DNA from: Filosporella fistucella
Taxonomy: Eukaryota; Ascomycota; Leotiomycetes; Helotiales
NCBI GenBank assembly: GCA_030077755.1
Contig: JAQJZZ010000010.1
Location: 5,456,001-5,520,000 of the forward strand
Direction of reading: 5' to 3'
Length of the DNA: 64,000 nucleotides
Position numbers and translations under genes: made by a program. The notes below the pieces were generated by a model. The model saw only the letters and a list, made by a program, of their open reading frames with translations, made no database searches and was not told the origin of the DNA. Shown one piece after another: positions 34,502 to 46,685 of this stretch (position 1 is the first letter of the stretch; every line of letters starts with the position of its first letter).

Positions 34502-35280
34502 TCGCACAGCCAAAAATCCCAGAACCATGAATACGGTGAGTCAGCAATGCCACACATCCAAGACAGCCGACCACCACACTCACACTCCACTCACACTGAC
34601 ACTCACACCCACACTTCCCACCCACAAGGCTGAACCACTGAACAGAGCGAATAGAAGCCCAGGTACGGAGGTAAGACGGCCAGCCGCAGCGCAGCCAGTG
34701 AAGGACAGTACAAGTACTCTAGCCAGCGATGGAAGCAGCAGCCTCCATTCTCCATTCGGAGACATTTCCATAAATAAATATTAACTTTAATGCATCTCAC
34801 ACACATGCAGCATCACACTACTCGGAATGTACCTGTACACTACATCCCGACTACCTACGACAACACTCACACCGTACACAGCAAAAACACAACCACAAAA
34901 GATAAATATACCATAACACAATAAAACACTTACCTCATCTCTCTTCCCAATTCTTCTCACTAATTAACCATGTACTTATTCAATTTAAAATCAGCCCGCT
35001 ATCATCCCACCATCCCTGCCTCACCACCCCCATCGCTCATCATCTCCCACCTCACATCTCAGCCCCCGACCGTTTCATGTTCTAGTGGCGTCTGTGTTCC
35101 GAAGGCACAGCTCCCATTTCCAGGTTCCCAATCTAGCATGCATAGGTAACCTACAAGCCCGCCTGCATACACCACGAAATTGAGCAGAAAATCATCAGTA
35201 GATTCCGCACCCAGCTAATCAGAAATCAAAGAGGAACTACCGTTTCTAGATTTCTTGTTCCCGTGCCGTGAGGAGAATAT

Positions 35281-35305
35281 GATGTGATGTGATGTGATGT
35301 GATGT
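35281..35305. repeat. (GATGT)5 microsatellite
   Basis: Five perfect tandem copies of GATGT, followed by diverged copies to about 35330. Confidence 0.9.
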
Positions 35306-36604
35306 CAATGTGATCCATGATGTCTGTGAGGCAGATCGCGGAATCGAAAGGCTTTCCGTTACTTACCTAGCTAGGTAAAATACGTACTAACGAGTTACAC
35401 CAGCTAGCTGCCCTGCCCGGAAATAATACCTTTTTTTACACCCAATCTCAGACTGCCTTGTGGCTGAAAAACACTCCGTATGCTATACGCTGTAAAAGCA
35501 GCAATGAATAACCTATATCTAATTTCCATACTCAGCATACCCCTAAAATACGCATTCAAGCTGCCTACCTAGGTAAGGTAGTCAGTTAGTTGTAGTAACA
35601 GCATCCCCAAGGCACCCTCAAACCCCAAGATAAGAAAACACCCATCTTATGATTTCATTACATGTAATATCCGCTTAGTAACCAATCATTTTTCACTTTA
35701 TACAGACACATGCAGCAAGGCAGAAGGATCGCACGCGACAGCCGCAGTGCAGCTGCGATTCTATTTAAAAAGGGGCTGTGTCTCGCCAAAACACGGTCCT
35801 GAACCCTAAACTTGAGATGGGCTGCCGAAGGGTGATGTGAGGCTGCGCATTCAATGTCATAGGTCACTTACTGTTCTTATTTTGGGATACAGTTGCTTGC
35901 ATGGAGTGTTGTATAATGTGTGTGTGTTTGTTGTTTTGTGTGAATATCGTGGTTCGTCTCGGTTGTGCGGTTTGGTGTAGATGTGGAGGTTGCATGTGAG
36001 GCCTGGTATTGGTCTCTTCGTATTGGAGCTGGGAAAATAATAGCACATGTCTATCTATCTCTCACTCTCTCTCATACCAAAATACCTACCCCACACTCGA
36101 CCGAGAGCACGCTACTATTGCTGTGCTGTACACACACCATGCAACCCATGTTTCTCCTATACACTACTGATTTCAGCTCCGAGGTGTCACTTCACTCACT
36201 CTCCAATAAGAATTCCATATTCGGGCTGCTGTTCAAAAATGTCTCTTCTCGTAAAATGAGCTGCGGCTAGTAGAAGAAGAAGTGATGCTAAAGAAGGGTA
36301 TAGAAGTCATCCCACTACCTAAAAAGGGAAACGTACAGGCTCCGTCGCCGCTGTACGTGTCCGTATCAGCCCATGAAAAACCAAGGGGACACAAAGAATT
36401 TTTTCGCCCGCCAAACGAATGTTCTAATTCTGTTTCTTTCTCTGAGACTCCGAGTCCAAATTCCCATAGTGTAAAGCCCCAAATAAATCCAAATCTTGTC
36501 CAAATATGTACGCCAGTCCGATGCAAGTGTAACTCACACACGCTCCTTCGTTTCCCGTCATCATCGTTCGTACAACCGTAGTACCTCCGTCGTAGGTAGC
36601 TTGT

Positions 36605-38139
36605 CTATGAGTTCCTCCGTGACTTGCACTTGTCATGCGCCATGTGGCCGTTCCTGGCAGTCGTCCTGGTAAATTCAGCCCCGCAGTTTGGACAGCTCGA
36701 TTTCTGTGCTGCACCACTCTTCTCCCGCTGATGGCGTAACAAGTTGCTAAATGTAGAAAATTGGCGCCCGTTACAGCCGTGTTCCCAGCACTGTGGCTTA
36801 GGACGGCTGTGAACCACTCGTACATGGTCGCCGGATTCCGAGGAGCCTACTTTCGGACTCACTTGCTGTTGCTGGCTTCTGTACATGCTTGCCTGATCCG
36901 GAGCTGAAGAGAGAGATAGGGAGTGTGGTCGGCCAACGAACGCTTGGAGGCCAGCCTCTCCAGGTGCGTTGGAGTACGACATTTGGTATGATGGCGTCGA
37001 GGTGAAGTCATTGGGACCCCTGGAAATGGATAAGTAGTGTTTTTAGTTGCTCAATGCAATCATGTACTTACATTGTGAAGACAGGTCCGTACATTTCGGA
37101 AGAACCTTGATCATTCAGGGACGGTGAGAATGGTGTAAGGAATGAGGTGCTTCCAAGAGCTGGAGAACTTTGTAGAGATCCTTGTGAAAGAAGAGGAGAT
37201 GGAGTAAGATTGCTTGTGTAGTCTGGAATATTTCTTGGGATGAGATCTGGAGATCCGTTCTGGGATGGAACATATGGATTGCTTGTGTTGCTTGTTGAAC
37301 GTTCCCTTCTCACTCTCGTCTTGGAATCCCTCCTCGCATGATCTCGTTGCCGCTTCAGTTCCCTCTGTTCTGGAGTAAGACTTGCTCGTGGTGGACTGGA
37401 TGATAGTGATCTTGAGTACATGGGTAAAAGCTTGGGTTCGTCGTATAGTGAAGGTGTTAGTTGGCCGGGGCTCAAGCCAGGACTTGGATTTTGTGGTATA
37501 AATTGTTCTGACATCTCAAATTCTGGAGAGTTTAGTGCTTGAACGTCAAAATGGAGTAGGTCGAACTTACGAGGCCATGTGTATGTGTGTCTGATGCCAG
37601 CATGTAGGCCGCCATCGAAGCGGTCATCATACTGCTGAATCCCGAGAGTGCTTTGCTGGTGTTAACAAACATTTTCAAATCAAAGGAGAGGGTATCTACC
37701 TCATGGTGGTAGGATTGGAGTTGGAGCGGATAGATCTATGATCGGTAACAGATGATTGTTCGAAAGGTTGAGCAGGATCAAGTCTGAGAAGAGGTGTTTG
37801 CTGAGACTGTTCCCCAGTTGCTGCGATGTAAGACCAGTTTGCATCCAAATCACTTTCAGATAGTAATGGGAATGGAGTGAACTGTTGAGGGACTGGTGCT
37901 GAAATGGAGGATCTTGGTGATAAATGTAAATCTTGGTCTAAGAAAGTGGGAGGTGAAGTAGTCGGAAAGCTGGGGGTGGGCTGGTTGCCTGAGGAGGATT
38001 CCACTTGTTCGGTGGATGACGATGAGTTATCAATGTTCAGCCCTGAGAATTGGGCGGCGGTGGATGATAGATGACTGTTTGACCGTGATCTGCAGTGACG
38101 TGAGTCTTGTGTACTCGGGTCTATATAGAAACTGTCCAT
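36605..38139 (-). CDS. Zinc-finger protein with basic region, putative transcription factor
   Basis: Probable nuclear regulator of 461 residues. Exons by hand: 38139-37700, 37650-37571, 37522-37072, 37019-36605; the joins create TMSTLGIQQYDDRFDGGLHA and GIRHTYTWPQFEMSEQF, which read through smoothly. The N-terminal 320 residues are Ser/Pro-rich. A strongly basic segment (ELKRQRDHARRDSKTRVRRE) lies near residues 227-246. The C-terminus holds two Cys/His motifs: CWEHGCNGRQFSTFSNLLRH, which lacks a close second His, then CPNCGAEFTRTTARNGH ending in Cys (DKC), a C2HC-like finger. I know this arrangement from filamentous ascomycete proteins but cannot name an orthologue. Upstream lies a long G tract and GTGA repeat region. 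Confidence 0.82.
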
Positions 38140-38576
38140 GAGGGCTTGGGATATGGGGCTGTGGATGATGACAGCGGCACATACGGTTCTTATTTAGAAG
38201 AAGATACTCGAAATAGCCAAAAAGATTTTACTCGACGGATTGAGAGGATCTTTGTATGATTTTTTGAAACGTGGAGTAAAGTAGAGTTGAGGCTGTAAAG
38301 AATCTGAGTAGAGATGAAAGAAGCTATTTTGGAACTGCACGTTTTTGACGGATTCTTAGAGGCATAAAGACCATGGCCCTCCGCCTCCTCCTGGGTCCAT
38401 GGGAAACAAGGCTATAATGTACTTAGCCCATGCTTGAGGAAGGCGTTGGCGTTGAGGTGACCATTGGTGGTCGAGGTGGTCGAGGGAGGTGGTCAAGGTT
38501 TAGCAAGTGCGAGTGCAAGTTGCAAGCATGGTGGGTGGACGTTTTGGCGCGATTAATTATTTTGCTATGAGGGGGA

Positions 38577-38645
38577 GGGGGGGGGGGGGGGGGTGGTGGA
38601 AGACAGGCGAGAGTGAGTGAGTGAGTGAGTGTACTGTACTGTACC
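38577..38645. repeat. G17 tract with GTGA and GTACT repeats
   Basis: Seventeen consecutive G (38577-38593) are followed by about five GTGA units (38612-38630) and three GTACT-like units (38631-38645), about 450-500 bases upstream of the zinc-finger gene start on the minus strand. Confidence 0.9.
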
Positions 38646-40498
38646 AGTCGTCTCCGGTCTAGGTAGACAGTGCCCACTCACTCACTACCTTACCCACTAG
38701 AGCTTACAGGGTTGGAATCCTTCAGTGATCTCCTCCTGCCCTGGACTTTTGAACCTGAACCATGTTGGCCTTGCTCCCGCTCTTTGGAATTCTGGGACGT
38801 CAACAGTAGGAAAGGTTTAGTGCGACACCGTAAGGCTTCCCAGCTATCCGTCAGGCTTTGTCGCATCTGCAAGACCAGAAACCCGTGGGCTGGGCTTGCT
38901 CGCTGGGGTGCAATAATGGAAATGTCTCTACGCCGCGCTGGGACAGCGAATCACAGCTACCTTAGCCGTAAAATGAGAGCTGTCCCAGGTGAAGCCAGGG
39001 ACAACAGACTAGACAGCAACATGCCGGCCTGCAAGCACCGACTGACACTGACAGAGAGGGGAACAAACTACTGTAATCGAGATGAAGGCAGCAGGGAAGG
39101 AAGCTTCAGTGGAAACACTTCAAACGGAATTAAGTGAGGTCAAGAGTACGGTAAGCTCAAGCAGCAAGTATCGAGTAATGAGTAAGTGCAGTGACGGGCA
39201 GGGTGGTCAAGAACAGACCAAATCAGACCAGCATCAGGGTCAATAAAAGGCCAGAGGCAGTGGAGTGGAGTGGGATGCGAAGTGATGTGGAGGGAATAAT
39301 ATTACAAGCCGAGTGGAGTTAAACTGTTTAAATTCCTGAATAATGGGGGAGTCCTGAACAGGACTTGGGAATTTACTTACTACGGTACTTGTACGTTGCA
39401 CTGTGGGCAGGAATGGACAGTAAAGTGACCTAAATGATTAACAGATTCGGTGACTTAGTGACTGCTTGCTTGGGTTAGTGGTAGCCCCCAAGGTCGTGGC
39501 AGGGCTTCAGAAATGGGGTACGGGTACGGGTAGCCGGAAACGTATGAGCATGTTCTCGGTACTTTGTGCTAGGTGTCAAGCACACCAAAATAGAAGTACC
39601 TCGAGGCTGCTGGTACAGCACTATTGCTACCTCGATTTCCTCGATATCACAGTCCAGCTGGTGTTACTGTCCCTTTTCCCGTCCTGCTTCTTCATCACCA
39701 CCACTTTCACCTCCACCACCAGAAACGGCGTTGCAGATCAACCGCTGGACTGTACGCCGTTGTTACCAACTCCCTCTTTTCAGGTACCGTAGTGGCTACG
39801 GGTTCTCCCAAGGCCAAGTTCCCACCACGATCTGGGCTGAGATTTGACATGAAATTATAGTTGGACTAGTTCATTAGGCTGTTTGCATCCAAGCCCCAGG
39901 GACGGAAATGTCATCCCATCATCACAGCATCCTGGGACTGATCGTGACGTTGAAATGAGAGTAGAGGGTTCTTTGACCATGACCTGGATGCTGGACCTTT
40001 TTCGAAGGGTGCTTGCATAAGGTGACTGCTCGCTCGGAACTTGGTTGTTCTTGATCCTCAAAACCGTTATGGTGTGGCAGTGGTCCAGACAGACTTTACC
40101 AGAGTTCTGTTGCCTGGGAAGAGTGGACTTACTGATCGACACTGCGAAGTTGGGTTGGCGAGCACATCTTCTAGTCCGGGCTGGAGATCTGGCGCTGGGG
40201 TTTGTCCTGATGGGTGACAGCCTGGGTCAAAATTGGGAGACCTCGAGTAGTGACCATATCTTGGTGGAGTGATTAAAGTGCTGTGCTGCGGAAACATGAC
40301 TTGAATGAGTCCCGAGCAAAAGCAGGAGCCACCCAACAGTAACAGCAGCACCTATCTTGTTTGAAGCAATTTAGAAGGTAGCACCACTAACAACTCCAGC
40401 CGTATAACAGACGACAATACAACATTATTTCATCCAGAATACTGTACAATTCATCCTTCTTACAGCCAGTAAGTCTCGCTATCACATCATATCACCTT

Positions 40499-40570
40499 AA
40501 TCACATCACCTTAATAATAACAATCAATCACCTTAATCACATCACCTTAATAATAACAATCAATCACCTT
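40499..40570. repeat. 36-bp perfect tandem duplication
   Basis: Two adjacent identical copies of a 36-bp AT-rich unit (beginning AATCACATCACCTTAATAAT), at 40499-40534 and 40535-40570. A shorter ATCACCTTAATCACATCA overlap precedes them. Confidence 0.9.
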
Positions 40571-41451
40571 ACCATATGAGCTCCAAGAATGGCAGCTCTC
40601 AAGGAATGATCCGTGCTAGCGCCTACAGCTGAAGCTCTGAAGCTCCAGAAGCTTGCGCCTTGCAGCAACCCCCGCTCTCTTCATCAAACAAGCAGCGCTG
40701 CAGCAGAAAGCTCCAACAATTTTTCCTTATCCGCCGGCCTATGATGAAGCCCACATCTTCGATTCCCTGAGCTTGTCAACAGGCGACCGGCACTGTGACG
40801 CCCTCAAGCCACGCGAAATAAGATTTAGATTTGAGACTGTGCGAGCAATGCAAGGAAGCAAGCTTTGGAGCAAGAGCAGCACCACAGGAAGAGGTTCAAG
40901 CGTCTATGGGATGGCGTATGCGTCAATTGCTCAGACTTTCTTCATATCGATCAATCTGAACCTTGATAAGGAATATTTGGGCGAGGTTGCAGTCCGATAG
41001 GCAAGAAAAGCTACGTTGAGCAGCAGCCACGAGCAGCCACAACAACAGCAATTCCACTTCTTAACTCTATTCAGCATGATCGAATTCATTGGTCAAGTGT
41101 GCGAGATGACAGGACAAAATAATCAGACGAAGGGTCTCTTTCAAGCCTAGTATACCGAGAAAAGCTACTTAATAGAGCTGGATCCAGGCTAGCTGTCGAT
41201 TAAATTCAAGGACTCTCTTCGCTCCCGCCTTTATCCGGCTTCTAAGCAAATCCCTATTCGGATCCGTTCCCTTTCCCCACGAAACCAGAAACGTTGAAAC
41301 CTTCAGAACTCTCCTTGCTCGTGCATGCAAACCTTGCAATAATCTCAAGATATCTCCGTCCCGTCTCTTCTATCAGAAGTAAGAAGGAAACACAACTACC
41401 CAGAGACGTAACGTTGACAGCGACCCCCTACCCACCTGCCCGATTCCGAGC

Positions 41452-42321
41452 GTGCTCAAGCTTCTCTGGTTTCGAATCCACTCACCCAATGATACCAGTC
41501 TATACAGTGGACCTGTGGCTTGCACCCTGACACCTTGTGAAAGTCATCCTTCTCGGGAGGAACCACCAAACAACACCAGAAATAAAGATATTAGCACGTT
41601 TCAGATTCTCTACCCCTCTGCTCTAAGCTCTTTGCTCTTTTACCCGCCTTCGATCTGTGATGGTGGTGGCTTCACCCTCTTTCCTGACTCCACCAACAAT
41701 CCCACTGGTTCACTCCAAGCCAGACCTTCTTTCGCACCCAGATTGACTCTCGTGACAAGGCTGTGCTGTCCGATCATCAACATCCCGCCGCAAACAGAGT
41801 GTGGACTCACACCAAGCCACGGTCTTGACCTGTCCCAAAATAAACGCGCCATGAGCTTGAAGCGCGGTCTAAGCTTCCGGCACAACCAGTCAGATTCGTC
41901 CCCGAATTACAGGTATCTGACTAAGCGGCGATCGAGTCGAACAAGCGGGCAGATTTCCAGATGTCCATTCGGCACGAGATCAAGGCATAAGCCGGTCCAG
42001 AATGCCGAGTTGCTGTTTCAAGGAGATATATCTTATAATATCATATACGGTACAATTTATAAGCATTCTGCTGAGAAGAAGAAGCAATTTGCATCAAGCA
42101 AATATAGATCTGTAAAACCCGAGAGGCAGAATGTCGGCCAGTGTGAGATAATCAGATGCTCGATGTATTTCCGTAGTGGAGGGTATACATTTTACGTACG
42201 GCAAATGTCTAGCAAAGCTGCGGCTTTAGAGAAAGCCTTGCTTCTATATTTGTATATTCTCGCTTGTCATGTAAACCTGAGAGTCTTGGAGCGGTTTTCA
42301 TACAGCTGGCATGCAGCATGA
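41452..42321 (+). CDS. Long open frame, hypothetical
   Basis: An uninterrupted frame of 289 codons, longer than any other in the surrounding 5 kb. The predicted protein is basic overall with a Pro/Ser-rich front half and a back half containing TKRRSSRTSGQISRCPFG and YTFYVRQMSSKAAALEKALL. The segment from about residue 190 (LLFQGDISYNIIYGTIYKH) to the end has a more protein-like mix of residues. I recognise no family, and the front half does not look like a conserved domain. It may be an orphan gene, an exon of a larger one, or chance. No neighbour helps. Confidence 0.25.
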   Translation: MLKLLWFRIHSPNDTSLYSGPVACTLTPCESHPSREEPPNNTRNKDISTFQILYPSALSSLLFYPPSICDGGGFTLFPDSTNNPTGSLQARPSFAPRLTLVTRLCCPIINIPPQTECGLTPSHGLDLSQNKRAMSLKRGLSFRHNQSDSSPNYRYLTKRRSSRTSGQISRCPFGTRSRHKPVQNAELLFQGDISYNIIYGTIYKHSAEKKKQFASSKYRSVKPERQNVGQCEIIRCSMYFRSGGYTFYVRQMSSKAAALEKALLLYLYILACHVNLRVLERFSYSWHAA

Positions 42322-43533
42322 TCGACTGGATGGATCTTGCATTTCTGATGCTGATGCTTGCCGCCCAGAAGTCGGTAGGCAGATACACATATACTGCAGC
42401 TCGTAGTTAGCTACATTTACTGAGGTGTTGCTTTTGTTGTATGTCAATTTTGCGGAGGCTGTGCTGGCGCCGACGCTTCGTTCGGCGTGATAACCGGTTG
42501 GAATAGGGTGAGGTGTTAGGCATGTAAGTAAGTGAGCGACTAATGTTGGACGAATGCAGGTTTTCTTGCTTCAGTAATCATGCTGCCCTGGGTCTTGTTG
42601 TTAATGCTGCTGAGTCGAAGGAGTATGTGGAGTCCACATTGTGAATCCTTCCTTTCTTCATAGCATACTAACTCAGAAGTTGGGCTGGAACAATGCCGTG
42701 GCGAATGGGTGAACCTGACCACGCTAATACTTGGTTGGAAGTGGTAGAATCTGGGTGACTCGCTCAGGGTAGTCAGACACTGTCGAGTAAATTATCCTGA
42801 TTCTACCAGCAGTGATTCAAAACATTTGCGTGGTCGCATTCTTCCAAAGATACAGCCCAAACTCAACAAAAGGAACAATGACAAGCAGTTTGAGCTAGTC
42901 CAAACTCTCCAGGAGATAGGAGCGTCGAGCAAGAGAACTGAGGCTAGATTGAGTGTAGGTCTTCTGTCATCTTCAGAAAGAACGTCGTACTGACAAAACA
43001 TGATAGCAAATATGCACCGATGAGAACCACCATTACTTCTATCGATTCAATCTTTTTGCACTTGAGCAATGGTCCAATCCACTTCGATACTTAAACAGCA
43101 GGCATAGGAGAAAATTGCCAACAGAAGACAGTACATATTAGTTCTATGACGGGAAACACCTGGACATTGGTCGAAAGGAACCCTCAGCCAATCCATCCAA
43201 AAGATTTGGAACCACTTCAAATCAAAACGATACAAGTGAAGAAAACAGATAGCAGCAAAGATATACCATCAAACAAGTTCCGCTAATCACTATATGCTAA
43301 AATTTTCTGCTATTCCTCGCTTTCCCGCCGGAAATCATATTCTCCTTGTTAAACTCCCTTTGCAAAAACCAACCTGAATCCACTCCGATATATCGCAGCC
43401 CCGGCAATGCGCGAACAGACCCGGCTCCCAAGATGCGCTTAATAACTCCACGAATATGTAAGTAAGTCTCCATCCTCCGTCCCCCATAGGCAATTATCGA
43501 ACCGAAATTTTCGCTCCATCTTGATGCTCACAC
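42322..43533. other. Intergenic region
   Basis: I see nothing but short motif-free open frames. It should include the 3' flank of the F-box-like gene on the minus strand. Confidence 0.5.
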
Positions 43534-46500
43534 CTAAAGCCTGCCATGGCGGGCTTTGAATATCGAAACCTTATCATCATAGAAGAGAATCTCTCGCAAA
43601 CGAAGCTTCACCGATGATCGACCATCATCCGAGCTGTCCCAGGAATCCGAATCCGAATCATCATGATCGGAAACCTCTGACTCGGTCTCATCAGGATCGA
43701 TACCAACAGGTGCGCCAATAGCGGTACCGTTATCATCTTCCTCTTCCTCTTCATCCTCTTCTTCGTCACTTCCATCCTCGTCATCATCTTCGTCGTCTTC
43801 GTCGGTAACAGCACCACCAGGTCCCCCATTTGCAGCACTCGAGTGTGCATCTGCAGACCCATGAGCGTCATCATGAGGTCGATTTTCGAGAATCTCGAAA
43901 CATTTGTGCGAGACTCCCATATAGCACAATTCTACCTCAGGGCGAAGAACAATAACATCGACAACTTGCAAGGCAAGTTCTCGGGGGTCGAAAGCTGGGG
44001 TAACATGGTCTGCAATGAATGGGATGTTGAGCGAGCGCAAATGAGGAACTTGAGGAAGCCTTTGCAGAAAATGATGCTAAAACATATTAGTATAACGAAT
44101 GACCTAGAGGCAGAACACAGGCATACCCAGTCCTTGTAATCAAGTGCAATACTCAATTCTCGAAGACTGCTCATCCGTCCACTTGTGATGAAATCAAGAA
44201 CAGTCCGTGTCGGCATCCAAGATCTCCATCTCGAACTGTCAGAGGAGCTTGTGGGGCTTCTTGGTATTCTGTCTGAGCTATCTAGCATCAATCTCTTTAG
44301 ACTAGCACGATGTCTTCTTAATGGACCACGATAGATGGCATCCTATAATCAGTTAAGGAAGGATATAATTACTGTCTAGTGTTACTACTCACAATTGTCA
44401 CTGCAACGCCGCTCGAACGTTTTCTGTCTTGTAAAAATAGAGTTTCAAGTGTATTGGGTGCCAAAGTCTCCTTCAAGAATGAAATCAAATGAGTTGAGGC
44501 AGCGTCTGTATGAATCTTGGTGAGGTTAAGGTGATACTGCAATGGCTGCGCGTGCTTTGACGAGTGACCGCCAAGAGGAGTAGGCTGGAAGTGTTTTCGC
44601 AACATAGACCACAATCGATCATGCTGAGAACAATCCAAAATTGTCAGGTTCGTAAGAACTGACCAGTCGAACGCTCTCTGCAGCACGGCCACAGATAATG
44701 GAATCCGCTCTAGCTCCAAAGTCTGGAGCCTTAGTTTGCCGTCGAGTCTATCCCTCTCAGTACTCTGGGCCTCAGTGAAATGTGAATGTCTCTGGCTCTG
44801 TGAATGTGATCGCCTGAGCGGGGCCTCTGCAACAATCTCAGGCTGGACTTGTGGACTAGGCTGAATCTCTGGGCCGATTTCATGGGCAGAAAGTAGGGCA
44901 GCAAGAGATGCAACATCAGCGTCGACAGAATCCCCTCCAGTAGTTGTCAAGTGAGGCGGGTGAAGATCTAAGCCATTAGGATCGCTAATGGGGAGAGAGC
45001 TGCTGAGACTGAAAGCAACACCTGGGCTCCATAAAACTGCTTGACTGAGTGTATCGCTTTCTTTGGTAGCCCAATCTTCTTCATTGGAAATTTCCTCAGA
45101 TGTTTCGGGAATGTGGTTTAATAAGACATCGCTGTTTTGCGTCCCAATAGGCGTAGTACTGGGAGCCTGGGAAGGTTGGGTATTCGGCACATTTGAAGCG
45201 GTTGAAGCTGCAGCTATACTCCTATCCTTCTTCTCAAGACGAGGTTTCTGCTTTTTGCGAATATCGAAAATCCTTCCAAGAAGGACACCAAGCACGCCAC
45301 CTAGTCTTCGTTCACCCACAGTACTCGCACCAGGCCACTGTGCCTTATGGTCAACTTGTTGAAGATCTGGGCCATCCCAAGGGAGAGCAAAGTCCCGGTT
45401 GACAGCCTTAGCAGATATTCCAACCCTGAGTTCGCGAAGGCGGTCTTTTGATTTTGCAATGAGCACACTCATTTCATCCAGGTAATCGAGCTCATCTATA
45501 TCCAAGACTGAAAGACTCTTGAGAGGGGGGAGAACACTAAGCGTAGGAAATTCGACTCGGCTTTGAGCGTATGATAGCGTTTGCGGCAATCCCTGGGGAG
45601 TCGATTGTGAGCCGGAAGGGACAGTCCACCCTACCGAAGTGAGAACGCTACCAGACAACATTTGAGGTGTGGTGCTCGAAATTGCGTTTACGCCCTGTGG
45701 CGACGGTATGGTATTCGATGGGTCCAGGTTATCATGCCAACGAACCCAAACTCGTTCTAATCTACACTCTTGGTTGGGATGTCGGTTTTGAAGAGACGAG
45801 AGAGCGAGCCATACATCCCGTAAAACTCCAGTTGGCATATCCCATACGAAAGTCTCCAGATTAACCATTCGAGCAACAGCTAAAGCAACGAGAGTACCAA
45901 GCATTTTTCCACTTTCTTTTGTAATGAGATACTCTTGTACCCAATCTGCTGGGCCATTTCCAAGAGAGAATTTCCGGGTAAACTGGGGGTACTGATTTCC
46001 AAGCCGTCTTTGACTGCTACCAGATCCAAACCTAAGACCATGATTACATCCAACAGTGTTCTGTGAACCGCAGTTGGTGCAAGCAAAAACCTGCCCCTGG
46101 CTGTGATCCGTAAACACATCTCCCATACACAACGTAGCTAGTCCATATGTCAAGGCATCCACACCTGTTCGTGGATCCGTTGTAGCGTGTGCATCGGGCC
46201 AGACTATATCGAAGCGGGAGTAGATATGAGGTATCGCCAAATTGTGCAGAGCGGAATGTGTGAGGGCCAGAGCCGTCAAATCATTTGTGTGGGTGACCTG
46301 AAATAGTTTTAGTTACTACCAAGGAATCTGCAAACTGTGCACTCACTTCCTTTACAATCTCTTTCAAGACGTCCATAGGGAGATCCAGAAGTCGAAGTGG
46401 CCCCTTTCTTTCCACCACCGAAGTCCATTCTTGTTCTTTGTCTTTTAACAAACTCGAGATTGTGGATCTGGGGTCAGCAGTTCCCTTCTCCATCTTCTCG

Positions 46501-46685
46501 GAAGTTACAGACGCGGGTGTGCCAGCGTGGTAACTGTCAGAATCATCGGAAAGACTGGTCGACTTCATATCATTGGATGGTTGAGGCGCGGCAGAGGTTT
46601 TTGGAACCGTTACTGGTTGCTCATCTGGCTGAGATGCTGTATCGCTGAAGGTAGGGTCTGACGCTGGAAGGCTGGTAGTCGTCAT
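43534..46685 (-). CDS. F-box-like protein with acidic C-terminus
   Basis: Possible substrate adaptor of an SCF ubiquitin ligase. Exons 46685-46347, 46297-44393, 44342-44127 and 44076-43534 give exactly 1000 residues with all junctions in frame. The F-box-like start is LLDLPMDVLKEIVKEV, formed across the first junction at about residues 99-114, followed by TNDLTALALTHSALHNLAIP, typical of fungal F-box/leucine-rich proteins. A Cys/His cluster (CTNCGSQNTVGCNHG) follows, then leucine-rich segments such as FPTLSVLPPLKSLSVLDIDE. A long Ser/Pro-rich insert occupies the middle. The C-terminus has two very acidic blocks (runs of Asp/Glu such as EEEDEEEEEDD). Orthologues seem restricted to filamentous fungi; no symbol known to me. 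Confidence 0.78.

Larger units (their letters stand above)
30855..36604. other. Large intergenic region
   Basis: Nearly 6 kb in which I see no supportable gene. Open frames are below 150 codons and have no motif. There is a degenerate CCCAACTC/CCCACCTC repeat at 31.65-31.78 kb, a TATA-like TATAAAA at 31797, CGGTCAAT repeats at 34474-34501, (GATGT)5 at 35281-35305, and several palindromic ACCTAGGT-like sites near 35.37 and 35.57 kb. The segment should include the promoter of PCNA and the 3' flank of the zinc-finger gene at 36.6 kb. Confidence 0.55.
38140..41451. other. Intergenic region with simple repeats
   Basis: No convincing gene. It holds a 17-base G tract with GTGA and GTACT repeats (38.58-38.65 kb), a 36-bp direct tandem repeat (40.50-40.57 kb) and short motif-free open frames, the longest about 155 codons at 38670-39137. 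The first 500 bases are the leader and promoter of the zinc-finger gene on the minus strand. Confidence 0.55.

Noticed and set aside
38670..39137. 155-codon plus-strand open frame near the G tract
   Set aside because: It lacks domains and has several Cys-containing segments without zinc-finger spacing; likely chance.
41455..41490. Possible tRNA B box (GGTTTCGAATCC)
   Set aside because: It has one base too many for the consensus, and no A box or cloverleaf could be folded at the right distance.
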